A DNA stretch of 64,000 nucleotides from contig CAWGQZ010000067.1 of the NCBI GenBank assembly GCA_963824805.1, forward strand, positions 12,791 to 76,790. The letters are read 5' to 3'. The notes under the pieces were generated by a model. It searched no databases and was not told where the DNA came from. It was given only the letters and a program-made list of their open reading frames with translations. The DNA comes from DATBAT01 sp963824805 (lineage in GTDB: Bacteria; Acidobacteriota; Terriglobia; Terriglobales; Acidobacteriaceae). Position 1 is the stretch's first letter, and each line of letters begins with the position of its first letter. This document shows positions 1 to 9,870 of the stretch, piece after piece. Both the position numbers and the translations under genes were made by a program.

Positions 1-1
1 G

Positions 2-349
2 GATGCGCTGTCCAAGATTTTCCAATCAACTTCGTTGCGGGATGAAGATGTCATCCTGGGCTGTCCGTTGAACAATTTGTCTCAGGAAATGTCGCCGCTT
101 GATGAGGGATTCCGCAAGCGCCTGGCCCGGGTTTTTGCCATCTGGCATGGCGCTATCGCCGGAGCATTGCGCGATGGGCAAAAGCGCGGCCAGGTGAAAA
201 AAGATATCGATGCTGATGAAACAGCTACCTTTTTGATGGCTGCTTATGAAGGGTATATTTCGCTGGCCAAGAATTCCCAGGACCATCGTCTGTTGAAAAC
301 AGGAAATAGAGGTATTACCCGATACATCCAGACCCTACGTCCGGCTTAA
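2..349 (+). CDS. TetR/AcrR-family regulator, C-terminal part (cut by window edge)
   Basis: The reading frame is open from the left edge to the TAA at 347-349, so only the last ~115 residues are present and the DNA-binding helix-turn-helix lies outside the window. The helical sequence (FRKRLARVFAIWHGAIAGAL, then AAYEGYISLAKNSQD) resembles the ligand-binding C-terminal half of TetR repressors. The position fits: a typical TetR-type palindrome follows 22 bp after the stop and precedes the next gene. I infer that this regulator controls the GyrI-DUF899 gene downstream. The family call rests on weak sequence resemblance plus context, because the diagnostic N-terminus is missing. Confidence 0.6.
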   Translation, partial: DALSKIFQSTSLRDEDVILGCPLNNLSQEMSPLDEGFRKRLARVFAIWHGAIAGALRDGQKRGQVKKDIDADETATFLMAAYEGYISLAKNSQDHRLLKTGNRGITRYIQTLRPA

Positions 350-370
350 CATTTTTTTGAAGAGTCCGAT

Positions 371-388
371 ATACCAACCAGTTGGTAT
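371..388. promoter_or_regulatory. TetR-type operator palindrome
   Basis: ATACCAAC-CA-GTTGGTAT is a perfect 8-bp inverted repeat with a 2-bp centre, just upstream of the Shine-Dalgarno (391-396) of the next gene. Arms of this type (TACC...GGTA) are common in TetR-family operators. Binding by the upstream regulator is inferred. Confidence 0.65.
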
Positions 389-403
389 CAAAGGAGATTG
401 ATC

Positions 404-1753
404 ATGACGATTAAGGAAAAACTCCCACTCGATACTCCGCGGGTTGAGGTCCGAAAGCCACTCACCGTCGCTGGACTTCGCAAACGGTATAACGCCAAGA
501 CTGTGACCAACATTCCATCGTTGTGGCGGGAACTCCAACCCTATTGGGCTAAGGTAACGGGGCGAACTGGCAAAGGGGCATTTGGGCTGATCCTCGACAT
601 GAACAACCCGGAAGGCTTTGACTACTTTGCCGGTTTCGAGGTTTCCAGCGACAAGAATCTTCCAGCTGAAATCCTCGCCATAAAGGTTCCGGCGCAAGAA
701 TACGCAATCTTTGCCCATCGCGGTCACGTTTCGGAAATCAGGGACACGATGTCCGCAATCTGGCGTGAATGGCTCCCGTCGTCGGAGTATCAGGTGGCGT
801 TTGGATCAGGAAAAACACCTGACGCAATTGAGCATTACGGAGAAGCCTTTAATCCGCAGACAGGGATGGGGGACATAGAAATCTGGATTCCCAATCAGGA
901 AATCGTGAACAAACTTGCGAGGAGAAAACAAATGGCCGAACTACTTACTGTTCCGGAAATTCAGAATCACAAAATCGTGAACTCACGAGAATGGACAACG
1001 GCGCGAAAGGAACTTCTCCGCAAGGAAAAGGAACTTACCCATTTGCGTGATGAGCTGAGCCGGCAGCGCCGCGACTTGCCGTGGGAAAAGGTTGAGAAGA
1101 AGTATGCCTTCGAGGGAAGGAACGGCAAAGAAACGCTTCCCGACCTCTTTCAGGGCCGCAGCCAGCTGATTATTTATCACTTCATGTTCGGCCCAGGCTG
1201 GAAAGAAGGTTGCGTCGGCTGCTCGTTTCTCGCCGACCACCTGGACGGCGCCGTCCAGCATCTGGAACACCACGACGTTTCTTTCGTTGTGGTTTCACAC
1301 GCGCCATTCGATGAAATCGAGGCCTTTCACAAACGAATGGGCTGGAAGTTCAAATGGGTGTCATCGTATGGCAGCGATTTCAACTACGATTACCACGTGT
1401 CGTTCAAGAAGGATTCCGGCAAGGTCTACTACAACTTCGAGGAGCAGGATTTCCAGATCGAGGAATCATCGGGGACCAGCGTGTTCTATCGCGATCCCAT
1501 GGATAACATGTTTCACACTTACTCCAGTTATGCCCGCGGCGGCGATATATTCCTCGGCGCCTATAACTACCTCGACATCACCCCCAAGGGCCGCAATGAG
1601 AACGGGCCCAACTATTCGCTGGCGGATTGGGTCCGCCACCATGATCGCTACGAGAACGGGGGATTCGTGCAGTCGACCGGCCGGTTTGTAGCCAAGTCGG
1701 ACTCTTCGTGCGGATGCGACGGCGAGCGAGTGAACAATACGGGTCGGAAGTGA
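404..1753 (+). CDS. GyrI-like domain fused to DUF899 thioredoxin-like protein
   Basis: The start ATG at 404 has AAGGAG at 391-396; a TTG at 398 is less likely. Residues ~10-165 form a GyrI-like / bacterial transcription activator effector-binding domain ending in GDIEIWIP, the usual C-terminus of stand-alone family members. Residues ~180-449 are a complete DUF899 protein (thioredoxin-like fold) with its hallmark blocks YHFMFGPGWKEGC, CSFLADH and SSYGSDFNYDYHVSF and a Cys-rich tail (DSSCGC). DUF899 function is not established; a redox role is suspected from the fold and cysteines. At the junction an in-frame ATG (932) has its own GGAG at 921-924, so a separate DUF899 polypeptide may also be made. 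It is probably repressed by the TetR protein through the 371-388 operator. Confidence 0.8.
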   Translation: MTIKEKLPLDTPRVEVRKPLTVAGLRKRYNAKTVTNIPSLWRELQPYWAKVTGRTGKGAFGLILDMNNPEGFDYFAGFEVSSDKNLPAEILAIKVPAQEYAIFAHRGHVSEIRDTMSAIWREWLPSSEYQVAFGSGKTPDAIEHYGEAFNPQTGMGDIEIWIPNQEIVNKLARRKQMAELLTVPEIQNHKIVNSREWTTARKELLRKEKELTHLRDELSRQRRDLPWEKVEKKYAFEGRNGKETLPDLFQGRSQLIIYHFMFGPGWKEGCVGCSFLADHLDGAVQHLEHHDVSFVVVSHAPFDEIEAFHKRMGWKFKWVSSYGSDFNYDYHVSFKKDSGKVYYNFEEQDFQIEESSGTSVFYRDPMDNMFHTYSSYARGGDIFLGAYNYLDITPKGRNENGPNYSLADWVRHHDRYENGGFVQSTGRFVAKSDSSCGCDGERVNNTGRK

Positions 1754-1767
1754 ACACTGTAAATAGC

Positions 1768-1797
1768 AAAAGCCGGAGCTCGAATGCTCCGGCTTTT
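1768..1797. terminator. Bidirectional intrinsic terminator
   Basis: A perfect 12-bp stem (AAAAGCCGGAGC / GCTCCGGCTTTT) with a 6-nt loop lies between two convergent genes. It has a T-run on both strands, so it can end transcription of the DUF899 fusion and of the secreted protein at 1817. Confidence 0.85.
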
Positions 1798-1816
1798 CTC
1801 ATCGGCCAGTGATTGG

Positions 1817-2227
1817 CTACTTCAGCGCGATCACGACCTGACCCAGGTTAGGTTTGGAACCGCTCGCCATCAGCTCTTTCTCCAGTTTCGATGCTGGAGC
1901 AACCATTCCAGCGCGGCCTTCCGCACCCCAAGCCTCGGCCAGGAAGTACTGGTTACCGTAGTGGTGAAACACCAGTTTGGAACCTCCGGTGTTCGGCACT
2001 TCGGGCCGGACCAGCGACATAATGCTCTTGCCGGTTTCAAGGTTGGTGATGTAGATCGAGGACAAGCCATTGGCGGAAACTGCGTACTGGCCCGCCGGCA
2101 GTTCCTTGCCTGCTGCGATGAACGAGAAGGGCACATCACCCTTCGTGATAGTTTGAGCGAATGCGCCGGTGACGCTGCAAAGGGAAAGCACCACTAGCGA
2201 CAGGGTCCCGATAAGGTTGCGTTTCAT
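1817..2227 (-). CDS. Small secreted protein of unknown function
   Basis: The 136-residue product starts at ATG 2227 (complement), with GGAGGATTT directly upstream; a longer frame to 2365 has no ribosome site. Residues 1-24 are a signal peptide (MKRN, hydrophobic core, SVTGAFA|QT). The mature part has a small beta-rich look with the block VPFSFIAAGKELPAGQYAV. Short exported proteins of this style are frequent in acidobacteria, but I do not know a function. It converges on the terminator at 1768-1797 and stands alone on its strand. Confidence 0.75.
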   Translation of the reverse strand: MKRNLIGTLSLVVLSLCSVTGAFAQTITKGDVPFSFIAAGKELPAGQYAVSANGLSSIYITNLETGKSIMSLVRPEVPNTGGSKLVFHHYGNQYFLAEAWGAEGRAGMVAPASKLEKELMASGSKPNLGQVVIALK

Positions 2228-2452
2228 AAATCCTCCTTGGGGGCTCCTTGCAGTGGAACCCAAACTGAATTTTTGTCTCTCAAGCTCGCCTGCGCCCTCG
2301 CTGGAAGCTTGTTGTTGACGCCTGTGATATTGCATGCGCGCAACCAAACTCTGAGGGCCTCCCACGAGTCTTCCTTCCTGAGCTTTTGCAATGAGATAGA
2401 GGCCGTCTGCCTTCCAGGACGCACCGGGAACCCGGCTAAGCGGTAGGGGAAC

Positions 2453-2473
2453 GGCTACCTCGGGTAGCTTTTT
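2453..2473 (+). terminator. Terminator-like hairpin in the leader of the sigma54 activator
   Basis: GCTACC-TCG-GGTAGC is followed by five T residues, 37 bp upstream of the 2510 start. It could end an upstream transcript or act as a leader attenuator. The stem is short (6 bp) and I recognise no riboswitch core around it. Confidence 0.4.
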
Positions 2474-2509
2474 GGTTCCCCGGCGCTTGCAAGGACATCC
2501 AATCCCGCA

Positions 2510-4402
<1,893 letters not shown>

Positions 4403-4411
4403 AGGTACGTC

Positions 4412-4708
4412 ATGGATCTGGACGAATTCGGAAAATCGCTTGCCTTGCCGGCACCTCCATCACAACTCTCGCTCGCTCTGGCCGGGCTCTGGTGGGACGC
4501 CAAGGGCGACTGGGCTCGCGCCCACGAATCCGCACAGCAGGATGAGGGCCCCGACGGCTCCTGGGTACACGCCTACCTGCATCGCAAAGCAGGAGCCGCG
4601 GGAAATGCAGCCTACTGGTATCAGCGCGCAGATAAGCCGGTTTGTCGAGAGGCACTCGATTCGGAATGGTTAAATATCGTGAAAAAATTGCTGGCGGCAA
4701 ACGAGTAG
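4412..4708 (+). CDS. Conserved-looking small protein, function unknown
   Basis: The 98-residue product has AGAGG at 4401-4405, overlapping the stop of the sigma54 activator, so the two are probably cotranscribed. The sequence is rich in Trp and Ala (LALAGLWWDAKGDWARAHES, then DGSWVHAYLHRKAGAAGNA and YWYQRADKP), which suggests a TPR-like helical pair. There is no signal peptide and no membrane segment. I recall similar short proteins as hypotheticals in soil bacteria, without a known role. Confidence 0.7.
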   Translation: MDLDEFGKSLALPAPPSQLSLALAGLWWDAKGDWARAHESAQQDEGPDGSWVHAYLHRKAGAAGNAAYWYQRADKPVCREALDSEWLNIVKKLLAANE

Positions 4709-4737
4709 CAGCTCTACCAAACCGATAGGAGGAATCC

Positions 4738-6225
4738 ATGTTGAGATGGGACGTGAATCGCCGGCAATTCCTGAAGATCGCCGCCGGAACCAGTGCCGCC
4801 TTGGCCATGCCAACCTTGGGGCAGACCGCCTCCTCCAAAATGATCGGCATCCAGGTTGGAGCTATTTCGTTCGTGGATGAAGGCACAGAGAGAGTCCTCG
4901 ACGTGCTTCAGGAGCGTGCGAGCGTGAATACCTTGTTCCTTGCGGTATTCACCTACGGCCGGGGCATCGCCGGAAGACAGATCCCTGGGCAGCCGCTGCC
5001 CGATCACGGTAAGCAGGAATACGATCTGAATTTTCACGGCGGAAATTTCGCTACGCCGCATCCCCAGTATTACAAGAACACAGTCATTAAGGATACCCGC
5101 GCTCCCGACCACGGCAACTTGGACATCCTCGCCGAAGTGCTTCCGCCAGCCAAGAAGCGCGGCCTGAAGGTCGTTTGCTGGCTGGAGGACGTGTTTCGCG
5201 CCGATTTGCCGAACATCGAGAAAGTTCAAGAGCGTGATCTCTACGGGCGGAACGCGGAGACGCTGTGCGTCAACAATCCCGACTACCGGAATTTCTTTAC
5301 CGGCCTGGTCGAGGACTACACCCGCTCCTACGACATCGACGGAATCATGTGGGGATCGGAACGACAGGGCGCACTTTCGGACAGCTTGGGGGCAACGCAT
5401 GACACTCCCCCCATCGATCCAGGCAATGTCACCTGCTTCTGCGAGTTCTGCGTTGCCAGGGCTAAGGAGCGCGGCATCAATGCAGAGCGCGCCAAGCAAG
5501 GATTTCTGGAATTGGAAAAATTCGTTCGCTCGGCACGCGGCGGAAAACGTCCTGTAGACGGCTACTACGTTCAATTCTGGCGGATCCTGTTGCGGTATCC
5601 CGAAGTAGCCGCCTGGGAGATGCTATTCACGGATGGTCTCCGAGAGACTTACGCTGCAATCTACAAAACGGTAAAGACAGCAAAGCCAGCGATACCGGTG
5701 GGCTGGCACATCTGGCACAACAATTCTTTCAACCCCATCTACCGCGCGGAACAGGATCTGCACGAGCTCTCGAATTATTCCGACTTTATCAAAGTTGTCA
5801 TGTACAACAACTGCGGCGGCGAGCGCATGGCACTATACGCGGACAATATCGGCTCGACGCTTTATGGAGACCTCTCGAAACAGGGCCTGCTCGATATGAA
5901 CTATTCCCTTATGGGATTGAAAGACGGCCGATACGAGCAGATTCCTCACACCGGGCTCTCGTCTGACTACGTGTACCGTGAGACGAAACGCGCCTTGGAG
6001 GGAGTTGCCGGCACGAACACCCACATCTTGCCAGGCATCGACATCGATATTCCGACCGAGCCCCACAACAGCAAATCGACACCGCAAAGCGTGAAGGAGG
6101 CAGTGCTGGCGGCCTTTCGCGCCGGGGCGCCCGGCGTGCTTCTATCCCGGAAGTATTCCGAGATGCGGCTGGCCAACCTGAGCGGCGCTGGAGAAGCGAT
6201 TCGCCAGTTGAAGTTATCTAGCTGA
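4738..6225 (+). CDS. Tat-exported TIM-barrel-like putative glycosidase
   Basis: The 495-residue protein has AGGAGG just upstream of ATG 4738. The N-terminus carries a twin-arginine signal (NRRQFLKIAAGTSAALAMP), so it should be exported folded. The body has features of hypothetical glycoside-hydrolase-like TIM barrels: DILAEVLPPAKKRGLKVV, then CVNNPDYRNFFTGLVEDY, DGIMWGSERQGAL, a CFCEFC cysteine cluster, and PVGWHIWHNN. The substrate is not predictable. The CFCEFC pair, which could bind a metal, is notable in an exported protein. It lies 29 bp after the small protein and may share its transcript. Confidence 0.7.
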   Translation: MLRWDVNRRQFLKIAAGTSAALAMPTLGQTASSKMIGIQVGAISFVDEGTERVLDVLQERASVNTLFLAVFTYGRGIAGRQIPGQPLPDHGKQEYDLNFHGGNFATPHPQYYKNTVIKDTRAPDHGNLDILAEVLPPAKKRGLKVVCWLEDVFRADLPNIEKVQERDLYGRNAETLCVNNPDYRNFFTGLVEDYTRSYDIDGIMWGSERQGALSDSLGATHDTPPIDPGNVTCFCEFCVARAKERGINAERAKQGFLELEKFVRSARGGKRPVDGYYVQFWRILLRYPEVAAWEMLFTDGLRETYAAIYKTVKTAKPAIPVGWHIWHNNSFNPIYRAEQDLHELSNYSDFIKVVMYNNCGGERMALYADNIGSTLYGDLSKQGLLDMNYSLMGLKDGRYEQIPHTGLSSDYVYRETKRALEGVAGTNTHILPGIDIDIPTEPHNSKSTPQSVKEAVLAAFRAGAPGVLLSRKYSEMRLANLSGAGEAIRQLKLSS

Positions 6226-6396
6226 GAACAGTTTCGCCGGGGGCGATGGATGTATCTGTGGCGGTTTCTGCAATCGGTGATGTGAATCTTGACCCTTGGT
6301 TTTCCCGGACTTCGGTTGCTGTTTCCTGACCCAACTCCCATTCACTGCAATTTTCCTCTAGACACCCATTTAAAACTGCGGTCTAATCCTTCCCCC

Positions 6397-6954
6397 ATGG
6401 AAACCCTCAATCTGTCGGAATCAACTCCGCGCGGCGACGGGAGGCTAAAGAGTCTGTTTTGGCCAACCATTCATTCAGCCACGGATGTGGACTCTCTCGG
6501 AACGCAGGGATATTGGGTGTGTACGCTGGTGGCCGTCATCTCGACCGCCTTGCTGCTCGCAATGTCACAACCGATCGCCGCCGTAGCCACTTTCCTGATG
6601 TACTACGTCGGTGGCGTGGGAGTTCGCGAGCGCAGTCCTTACGCTGCAGCAGCCGTCTTGCTGATGAGTCTCGCCGAAATAGTGGCCAGCGGGCCGAGCA
6701 TTCCGCGGATTATCTTCGCTGCTTTGTTTCTTTCTAATCTTCGGGGCACATGGATCGCCGCTGGCTGGAAATCTGATTCCGAAGAAGCAGATTTGCCACC
6801 GCGGCTGAATGAAACGCTGGGAGATAAATTGGCCGATCAGTTCCCCAAGTGGCTGTGGCCGAAGATACGCATCCTCTACTACATCTTTTCGTTTGGGATG
6901 CTGGCGTTGGTGGTTGCAGGCTTGATTATTGAGAGTCGAGCCGTCCAAAAATAA
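6397..6954 (+). CDS. Integral membrane protein, unknown function
   Basis: The start is placed at ATG 6397 (METLNLSES); the frame is open further upstream but that part is not protein-like. The 185 residues contain about four hydrophobic segments: residues ~35-70 (a hairpin), ~80-100, ~105-125, and a C-terminal one (ILYYIFSFGMLALVVAGLII). A charged cytoplasmic-type stretch lies between the last two. No family is recognised. Confidence 0.65.
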   Translation: METLNLSESTPRGDGRLKSLFWPTIHSATDVDSLGTQGYWVCTLVAVISTALLLAMSQPIAAVATFLMYYVGGVGVRERSPYAAAAVLLMSLAEIVASGPSIPRIIFAALFLSNLRGTWIAAGWKSDSEEADLPPRLNETLGDKLADQFPKWLWPKIRILYYIFSFGMLALVVAGLIIESRAVQK

Positions 6955-7047
6955 ACCACGAATCAGATGGCGGGATAGTGCGTCCGAATGTGCAAAGAGG
7001 GCTCGGATGGCCCACCCATCGGCTGGAGGAAGTAAACCTGCGCACGA

Positions 7048-7874
7048 TCAGTTCCGCTGATCCGCCTTACGATAGACCCGCAGGTAATCCACCTGCATGG
7101 TTTGGGGAAAAACCGTGGTTGCGTCAGGATAGCCAGGCCAGTCACCTCCGACGGCGAGATTCAGAATCACGAAGAACGGATGGTCATAGACCCACTTCTT
7201 GCCGGCCGGTAGTTCTGCCGGCGTACGGGTTGCGTAGAGAGCATCGTCGACGTAGAAGCGAATTGCTTGTGGCTCCCACTCCAGGGCGAACACGTGGAAG
7301 CTGTCGGAGAAGCGTTGGTCCGGCAAAGTGTACGACGAACCGATTCCCTCCCCGCCTGAATAGCCTGGGCCGTGGATCGTGCCGTGCACCAGGGACGGTT
7401 CCTTCCCAATGTTTTCCATGATGTCAATTTCCCCGCAAGCCGGCCAGCCTGACTTTCTCGATATCGGCGCCGAGCATCCAGAAGGCTGGCCAGATTCCCT
7501 GGCCGTAAGGAATCTTGATGCGCGCTTCAAACCGCCCATGGGTTTGGGAGAACTTGCCCGCGGTCTTCAGGCGCGCGGAAGTGTAGTCCCAGGCTTTCTT
7601 GCTGCGCGTCAATGTACTTTTCCTTTCGCGCTGTGATGACCAGATTTCCGCCGCGGATCGATACGTTTTGGCGGCGGGCGGTGTAGTACTCCGACTCATT
7701 GTTGCCCCATTTGCCTCCTCCAATCTCAGATACCCACTTATTCCTGTCGACCCCGGAACCGTCTTGGCCGTTGAATTCATCGCTCCAGACCAGCGTCCAG
7801 CCAGGCCGCGCCGGAACTTGGCAAAAGCTCAGGGTCGCCATGGTCGTCATCCATATCAGAACTAGGGCTCGCAT
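7048..7874 (-). pseudogene. GH16 endo-beta-1,3-glucanase (laminarinase), two frameshifts
   Basis: Three overlapping minus-strand frames together give one secreted GH16 enzyme. It starts at ATG 7874 with AAGGAG upstream, has a signal peptide (MRALVLIWMTTMATLSFC), then WTLVWSDEFNG, GGKWGNNESEYYT and GNLVITARKE. It continues in frame two (KAWDYTSARLKTAGKFS, YGQGIWPAFWMLGADIEKV) and frame three (GWPACGEIDIMENIG, the catalytic E-[IL]-D-[IFV]-x-E motif, through HVFALEWEP and VDYLRVYRK). Each junction is repaired by removing one base: an A in GAAAAG near 7620, and an A in GTCAGGC near 7450. All catalytic residues are intact. It would hydrolyse beta-1,3-glucans such as laminarin or fungal wall glucan outside the cell. 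Confidence 0.85.
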
Positions 7875-7999
7875 CCTTCTCCTTTGTGAACAGGCGCGCT
7901 TTCCTGCCGAGTTTAGTTCAATTGGCGATTTGGCAGTACACCATTTCCATGTCACGTCACTCGCTAGCGACTTGCCGCCACCTTTAAACTATGTGACAA

Positions 8000-8458
8000 G
8001 TGGACATGGGCGCAAAGCGAACGGGTACCATTGTTGCCGGACTCCTGGGCTGTGTAGCACTCCTTTCGATGGCGCAGCAGAAGCCATCGGATTCCGAAAA
8101 GATCATACAAATGGAAAAGCGGTGGACCGAGGCTTACAAACAGCGTGACGTCGGGATTCTGTCTTCCCTGCTGGCGGAAGACTTCATCATTACCGTCGAG
8201 GATGGAAGCACGTACGGGAAGATGGGATACATCAGCCATACCGCGAATACTTCGGTGCGAGTGGAGGTGGCAGAGATGTCCGAACTGAAGGTGCGCATGC
8301 ACGGCAACGCGGCGATCGTGACTGGGGCGTATCACGAAAAAGGGACATCGGATGGAGCTCCCTACGAATATCGCGATCGTTTGACCGACCTATGGATGAA
8401 GAGTGGAGGCGCCTGGCAAGTGATCGCGTCGCACTACAGCGTTCCGTTCAAACAATGA
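8000..8458 (+). CDS. Exported SnoaL/DUF4440-like (NTF2 fold) protein
   Basis: The product has 152 residues if GTG 8000 is used; ATG 8006 is equally possible and no strong ribosome site decides. The N-terminus looks like a signal peptide (GTIVAGLLGCVALLSMA|QQ). The rest fits the DUF4440/NTF2-like fold: IIQMEKRWTEAYKQRD, LLAEDFIITVEDGSTYGK, GNAAIVTGAYHEKGT, YRDRLTDLWMKSGGAWQVIA. The family holds enzymes and ligand-binding proteins; no substrate can be assigned. Confidence 0.75.
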   Translation: MDMGAKRTGTIVAGLLGCVALLSMAQQKPSDSEKIIQMEKRWTEAYKQRDVGILSSLLAEDFIITVEDGSTYGKMGYISHTANTSVRVEVAEMSELKVRMHGNAAIVTGAYHEKGTSDGAPYEYRDRLTDLWMKSGGAWQVIASHYSVPFKQ

Positions 8459-8639
8459 CGACGATAGCGGGTTCATCAAGACCCAGGCCTCCGCGTTAAT
8501 CTCCCCTCGCTGTGAGAGAATTTTCCCTTCGCTGTTTCCTTTGAGATGAACCCTTCCACTTCGATGCGGCGGCAGAAACCTCCCGTACCAGTGAATTCGG
8601 CGGGAACCCGAATTGGTTTCGCCTCTTATTTTCATTCAG

Positions 8640-8841
8640 CACTATCCGCAAGATTGGTACGCCTGGGCTGCTCGTGGGGACTGGTCAGGTCCAACTCCAT
8701 CAATTACAGGCAGCCGAAGAGTCTTTGCATCGGGCGGCCGAGCTCGCACAATCCACGAGTCACCGAGCAATGGCAGCAAGTGCGCGGCCAGTTATACGGT
8801 GGCGTCTACTCCAGCCGAGCGCTGACCTCTTTAGTTCATAA
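8640..8841 (+). pseudogene. Possible remnant of a TPR protein
   Basis: Within a 417-bp stretch lacking an intact gene (8459-8875), two plus-strand frames carry protein-like pieces: HYPQDWYAWAARGDW from 8640, then a shifted frame reading TGQVQLHQLQAAEESLHRAA up to a stop at 8841. The order and spacing resemble a TPR repeat. No start codon or upstream part is found. The rest of the stretch shows nothing I can name. Confidence 0.25.
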
Positions 8842-8875
8842 GGGCCGGCGGGCTCTCACTATACGGGCGTTGCTG

Positions 8876-9694
8876 TCAGCTTTCTTTTTCATCCAACTCG
8901 ATATGGGCCCACGGAATCTGGCTGTCGTGAGTGAAGATGGTGAGCCATTTTTCCGGAATTGCCCGCGCGTAGTAGCGCTTGCGGTTGTCAATGGTGGCGA
9001 TCGGCGAGAGGTCGAACGCCATGACCCAGGTTGGATCAAGGTGGGCTCGGGTGGGAATCAGGTCTGAGATGTAGCAGGCAGTCTTGCCTCCGCTGTGCAA
9101 GATCACGGCTTGCATATTTTCGGTGTGACCGGGAAAGATCTCGACCGAAACTCCGGGGACGATTTCCCGGTTTCCGTTGAGTAGCTCCATCTGACCGTTC
9201 TCGACCAAGGGATCGTAGTTCACCGTCATATAACTGATGGCGTCGCGTTCATGCTGCTGCCGGGCATGGCGCCACTCGCCTTCCTGGGCGTAGTACCTCG
9301 CCCGGGGAAAAGTTGGTACTACCTTGTCTCCATTACGGATGGTGTTCCATCCACAGTGGTCAAAATGCAAATGCGAATTTATGACGATGTCGACGTCTTC
9401 GGGCGCGATGCCGGCAGCAGCGAGATTGTCGAGCAATCGCGCGGGCTGGTTGTAGATCTTGGCCATCTTTTCCGGCAACTTGTTGCCGATACCGGTTTCA
9501 ATGAGGATGGTTTTTTCTCCGCTACGCACGACCACGGAATTCAGACCGGTTGGCACCCGGTTCTTCTCGTCGGCGGGAAGCTTTCTCTCCCACATAACCT
9601 TCGGGACCACACCAAAGAAGGCGCCGCCATCCAAATAATAGATGCCGTCGGAAACCGCGGTTAGCTCAAAATCTCCCAAGGATATTTTCTGCAT
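8876..9694 (-). CDS. MBL-fold metallo-hydrolase
   Basis: The 272-residue product carries the metal-binding signature HLHFDHCG (~residues 108-115), a later PGHTENMQAVIL and the third-ligand region YISDLIPT. The overall layout resembles the AHL-lactonase/glyoxalase-II-like branch of the metallo-beta-lactamase superfamily. No signal peptide is present, so it should be cytoplasmic. Substrate is unknown; a quorum-quenching role cannot be claimed from the motif alone. The start at 9694 (MQKISLGDFELTAVSDG) is the natural beginning of the fold. Confidence 0.85.
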   Translation of the reverse strand: MQKISLGDFELTAVSDGIYYLDGGAFFGVVPKVMWERKLPADEKNRVPTGLNSVVVRSGEKTILIETGIGNKLPEKMAKIYNQPARLLDNLAAAGIAPEDVDIVINSHLHFDHCGWNTIRNGDKVVPTFPRARYYAQEGEWRHARQQHERDAISYMTVNYDPLVENGQMELLNGNREIVPGVSVEIFPGHTENMQAVILHSGGKTACYISDLIPTRAHLDPTWVMAFDLSPIATIDNRKRYYARAIPEKWLTIFTHDSQIPWAHIELDEKES

Positions 9695-9870
9695 AAATCA
9701 AGTATGCACGATTGCCAATCGGAAAGGATTGAACCAACGCAGATCGAATGCTTCTGAATGATATTCCGCTGGATCTGAGTTGTTAGTTCTAAGTTCTCAG
9801 TTACTGCTGCTTGTGGTTCATCCTCGTGCAAGACGGGCGGGTAGCAGGGCAACCCGCATAAAATCTAGTT

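Noticed and set aside
2400..2500. Possible riboswitch (GEMM-like) before the sigma54 activator
   Set aside because: Only a short hairpin with a T-run is present. The conserved core bases of c-di-GMP riboswitches are not found.
8546..9067. Plus-strand frame of 173 codons
   Set aside because: It overlaps the MBL hydrolase on the other strand and has no protein-like pattern or start signal.
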